Below, in pieces: positions 60,159 to 64,000 of a stretch of DNA of 64,000 bases. Numbering within the stretch: position 1 is the first letter of the stretch; each line of letters begins with the position of its first letter. The position numbers and the translations under genes are program-made. Location: the NCBI GenBank assembly GCA_964035795.1, contig OZ038321.1, positions 10,877,093 through 10,941,092 of the forward strand. Reading direction: 5' to 3'. This DNA comes from Pterobdella sp. o SKG-2022. Its lineage: Eukaryota; Annelida; Clitellata; Hirudinida; Piscicolidae. The notes under the pieces were generated by a model. The model saw only the letters and a list, made by a program, of their open reading frames with translations, was not told where the DNA came from and searched no databases.

Positions 60159-61690
60159 GCTTTCTCACGGCTAAGCCGGTTATGAGTTTGGTACCGAGCT
60201 TTTTTCAAAAGCCTAGGGTGACCAAAAACTAGTTTTCTTGACTCCTTCCCAGCACTTTTCTCAAAATAAAACCACTACCGAGTAAAGCTGATTTTTGTAT
60301 TGTTTCAAACGATATATTTACACCGATGAGTTTAAAATAATAAGTTAATTTATTTGTTATTGTTCCTAAAGCACCTGTTACTACCAGAATTACTGTTGTT
60401 CTCACCTTCCATAATCTGGATAATTCTTGGTAGTTATCTATTTTTTCTTTTTCTTTTATTTCTGTTCGAATATTTCCTGGTATAGCTATGTCTATGATAT
60501 AACATTCTTTCAAATCATTCTTTATGACAACTATGTCTGGGCGTCTTGCGTTGATTAATTTGTCAACATAAATGTTAAAATTAAATAATATTTTAACTTT
60601 TTCGTTTTCCATGACAGCTTCCGCTTTGTGCTCATACCAATGTTTCGAATGTGGAAGATTGTTTGTTTTTAAGATGCTCCGATGAACCGCTGTTGCGACT
60701 TTATCATGTCTTCTTTTGTATGCTTTTTGTGCCAACTTGCTACATTCGCTAATTAAATGAGTTACGGTTTCATCTTTTTCTTTGTACATCCGACACTTGG
60801 CTGATTCTCTACTGCGTTCGATTCTTGCTTTACGATAATTAATTCCAAGAGCTTTATCTTGAGCTGCTATAAGCCGACTTTCTGTTTGACGTTTTAGACA
60901 TCCTCTTTTGAGCCATTGCCAACTTTTTTTCAAAGAGAAATTTTCAATTTGCCTTGTAAATTTTCTGTGCATAACCTTATTTGTCCATTTTTCTTTTCTT
61001 TCTTCTTTTTGTTCTACTTTAAATTCGGATTTTGAAAATTTTTTATTAATCTTTATGTATTTCTTAATTGATGATATAAATTCGTTTGAATTATTTAAAA
61101 TATAGAAGTTGATGCTATGTTCTTCATATGCTATGGTATCTTGAATACTCATTAGACCTCTTCTCCATCTTTTCTATGTACATATAATCTGTCTACATCA
61201 GCTTTTGGGCGCAAAGCTTTATATGCTGTCATCATCTTCCTATTTTTGCGGTCGATGTTTTGAAGCTCTTGTTTAATCCAATCTATAATTCCAGCACTAT
61301 ATCTAAAAATGGATACTGCCCATGTATTTATCGCTTTTGTTAGATTTCTTGCGTTCAATTCTGATTTCAAAATATTTTTTAATCTTTTTTTATATTCACT
61401 AGTTACTTGTTCTTTCATTTCAGTGTTTTTGATATTCTCGGTTTCTAGCATTCCTAAATATTTATAGCTAGTATTTTCATCTAGAGATTTGATAATTTCA
61501 TCGTTTGAGAGAACTAAATCGTTGTTGTTTTTATTAAACTTTTCTCTTCTGAGCACTACAGTGGCACATTTATCTATTCCAAATTCCATGCATATATCAT
61601 CACTGAATATTCTTACGGTATTCATTAAAGATTCAATTTCTTTCTTATTTTTTCCAAAGTTTTACGTCATCCATATAAAGTAAGTAGTTA
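60150..61690 (-). mobile_element. 5'-truncated LINE with restriction-like endonuclease domain
   Basis: Read on the minus strand it starts with the RT catalytic box LYMDDVKLW (YMDD at 61678-61667), then after a frame change MNTVRIFSDDICMEFGIDKC and KYLGML (61152-61625). A second frame change at 61152 leads to 307 codons (60229-61152): a Cys/His motif CRMYKEKDETVTHLISEC, then YKRRHDKVA, then the nuclease core NARRPDIVVIKNDLKECYII with DIAIPGN and ALLGSGFILRKVLG. RxPD followed by D in DIAIP is the PD-(D/E)xK-like signature of restriction-type LINE endonucleases. The 3' UTR (ggtcaccctaggctttt) ends in a (TAA)n tail near 60150. Only two frame breaks, so the copy is relatively young. Confidence 0.92.
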
Positions 61691-64000
61691 TTATTTCTTA
61701 TTTCAAATATTCATTATTGTTTTTTTTTCTTTCTTTAAAGCTTATTATTAATTTTTAGATTTTTATAATCTCTCTGCTGTTAGATTTATTTATAGCTCTT
61801 TAGTTGCTGGTCACAGCGGCCATCTTTTATAAAAGTTATCCAACTTTGGTTGAAATTTAAAAACACGTAGAAGTGCAAAAAGACAATTTTTGAATTTTTA
61901 TTAAATATATTATCACTTTTCTTGTAAGATTTCGTTTTTTTTCCGTGTTTGAATCAAGTTGTTTCTGATGCAATATCAAGCTGACCAGCAAAACTTTATT
62001 ATTACTTAAATACTTTTGATTTTTCAATGAATTATGCTTAATATTTGTTCTTTACTTAATTTAAGTTATTTATATAAACTTTTTGCAAATAAAAAACACT
62101 TTGTTACAATAATTCATGAATTCAACGGAGCTCGCTTAATTTGAACGACGCTAACCTTTATTATTTATTATTATTATTATTATCATCATCATTGTTATTA
62201 TTATTATTAATCTTATTGCTATTATTTTTACATGGCTTGATTACATGAATTTGACTTACGAAAAGCTTTTAGATATTTAAATGAAGTATTTATTGCACAT
62301 TTAAAATTTGAAAAATCATTAACTAACTGATTAAAAATCAAAAACACTCTATCATGCACTAAGCAAACATCTGCTTGAATTTTTACAACAGGTTGAACCC
62401 CTTTTCAGAAAATTCAAGCTCCTAATTTTTGTTTCAGTTACAATTGTCATAAATTTCTTTTTTTCTTCGATGACCGAATAAATATTATATTTAAAAAATT
62501 TTTAACGATTTTCAAAAATTTTCAAAGTTTGTATCACAAAAACAAGGTATCTTGATCAATAAACACTAGCTTAACAAAATCCCCTTTTAACAATAATTTA
62601 TGGAGTTTTTTAAGACAATCCTCTTTGAACTAAATGTCTGTAGGTGACAGTTTTGCGATACTCTGTTGCTTATTTTTCATGTATTAAATACTTCAAAGTG
62701 CCTCGAAAAAATAAAGTTGGATGAAGTATTTGAGCAATAGAAACATAAAAATCATGTACAATTTTTACCAACATGTTACAGTTTTGAGCACACAAATGAC
62801 TAACTATAGTTTTATTTATATGAAGGTTTAAGTCAGAAAATATCGAAACCTTGCTAGTTGCTATAAAAGATTTATAAAAATGGTTTAATATAAGGATTAA
62901 ATTTAATATAATGCTCTTCATGTCGACAAACAACAAGTGGCTTCAACGAATTGTTTAATGGCCTACATACATCGCTTTTGCTCTGTCATTCAAAACTACT
63001 TCAAGTTGCGATGTAAAATTTTTTGTTCAATTTAAGAAAATTCTTTTTTTTCTAATACCAAAATGGTATTTTCTAAAAAAATGCAAGTAAAAACTCGCAA
63101 ATTTATGTTACCAGCTGATGGAGATTTCATTGTTTTAGGCTTGTTTTTGTTAAATGTTACTAATCACATTTCATTGAAATGATAAATTTATTTGTTTGAT
63201 ACCCTACGCAGGTTTGTGCAATGCTTGGCGCAACATGCGGTCGTCAAACTGAAGCTAATTATTAATTACTTTTCAAAACACTTTACTCTACTTTTTCTTT
63301 TCCAAACTATTTCAATGTTTTATTTTTTCTTTTTTAAAAATGTTTATCTTATACTGATATAACCACCGTAATGTTTTATTTTTTCTTCTTTTGGCAGCTT
63401 TCCCACCTTTGTGAGTTCGACTTATGAAAAGCTTTGTGCTTTTAAGTTAACAAAAGTGTTTGATTTAAACTATTATGTCATTTTTATTTATTCACTCAAA
63501 GTTTTATCAATATTTCTTTAAATTTTTATATATTCCAGTCTGTCAAATAACTCTTTTAACCCTATGGAGTTTTATAAAGCTCCATTCTTATTAGCACCTT
63601 TTTTATACGTTTCAATTTTTTTTTATTGATTGTTTCTTCAAAACTGATATTTTTGTCTCTCTGCTCTTATCTTTCCTTCCTACCGCCTTAAAAAAAATTC
63701 TTCTTTTCTAACATCAATTTTTGAGATGATTCTATGTTTTAAAACTTGAAGCTTCCAAGTTGATTTTTTCATATTTAAATAAAGCTGAATTTTATGTATC
63801 TATCTAACCTTTACTTTTCCTCTATCATTCAGAATCAAAAAGTAATTATCGATTCTTTTTATAAGCTCAATCTTCAACCAAATGGTCCGTTTCTTTTTTT
63901 TCACATTTCCAGGATTAAAAACTTTTCGCTTTAATTGACTATTTTTAACTCAAAATTTTTTTTTGTTTATCTCTCATTATTAAGATAGTATAAAATTTAA
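61691..64000. other. AT-rich end of the window
   Basis: No gene recognised. It contains an (ATT)n/(ATC)n stretch at 62158-62215. Near 63420-63470 there is a fragment cttatgaaaagctttgtgct ... aacaaaagtgtttgattta, related to the ends of fold-back element H2 and to the aagcttttcg word of other repeats. Confidence 0.5.

Noticed and set aside
61152..61625. Two separate overlapping ORFs in the RLE LINE
   Set aside because: The protein order continues across the TAATG overlap as in single-ORF relatives; a one-base frameshift explains it better.

Overview
This is AT-rich eukaryotic nuclear DNA from an animal, most likely a non-vertebrate. The evidence is genes split by GT-AG introns, an adhesion-type GPCR with EGF, HormR and GAIN/GPS regions, a tRNA-derived SINE family, several non-LTR retrotransposon families, a Penelope-like element and long simple repeats. 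I cannot name the species. The base composition and the element mix would suit an AT-rich invertebrate such as a hydrozoan, but that is a guess.

Layout. 1-11.6 kb is gene-poor and holds one SINE, one decayed LINE with a nuclease-like cassette (about 2.5-4.5 kb) and a GCATGC-rich repeat. 11.9-35.15 kb (+) carries gene 1, a strongly diverged adhesion GPCR that I rebuilt from 14 exons with matching splice phases, except for one doubtful junction near 20.7 kb. The model gives about 2138 residues: signal peptide, about 540 unassigned residues, a furin-like RKKR site, five EGF-like repeats, a HormR domain, a Lys/Asn-rich GAIN-like region, a degenerate GPS, seven membrane segments and a long Asn-rich tail. 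Its introns hold LINE fragments, fold-back repeats, a (CTAT)n array about 100 bp before the GPS exon and a SINE.

35.7-40.7 kb is a nested transposon stack. One + strand LINE is broken in turn by a Penelope-like element, a SINE and a minus-strand LINE. 40.7-50.1 kb is apparently gene-free and contains a 25-bp minisatellite at 45.4-45.8 kb.

50.2-58.9 kb (-) carries gene 2, a complete threonine/serine ammonia-lyase-type PLP enzyme with an ACT-like C-terminus. Twelve exons sum to 1311 nt (436 residues plus stop), every phase agrees, and one intron is GC-AG. Its introns also hold a SINE, a LINE 5' part, a Penelope-like repeat end and a fold-back element. 59.8-61.7 kb holds two retroelement tails joined end to end, one from a LINE with a restriction-like endonuclease domain. 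The last 2 kb are AT-rich with no gene seen.

The two genes are convergent, are separated by about 15 kb, and show no functional link. The most unusual object is the GPCR: it appears to have lost the GPS cleavage tripeptide, one GPS cysteine and the ECL2 cysteine, while gaining a roughly 125-residue second intracellular loop.
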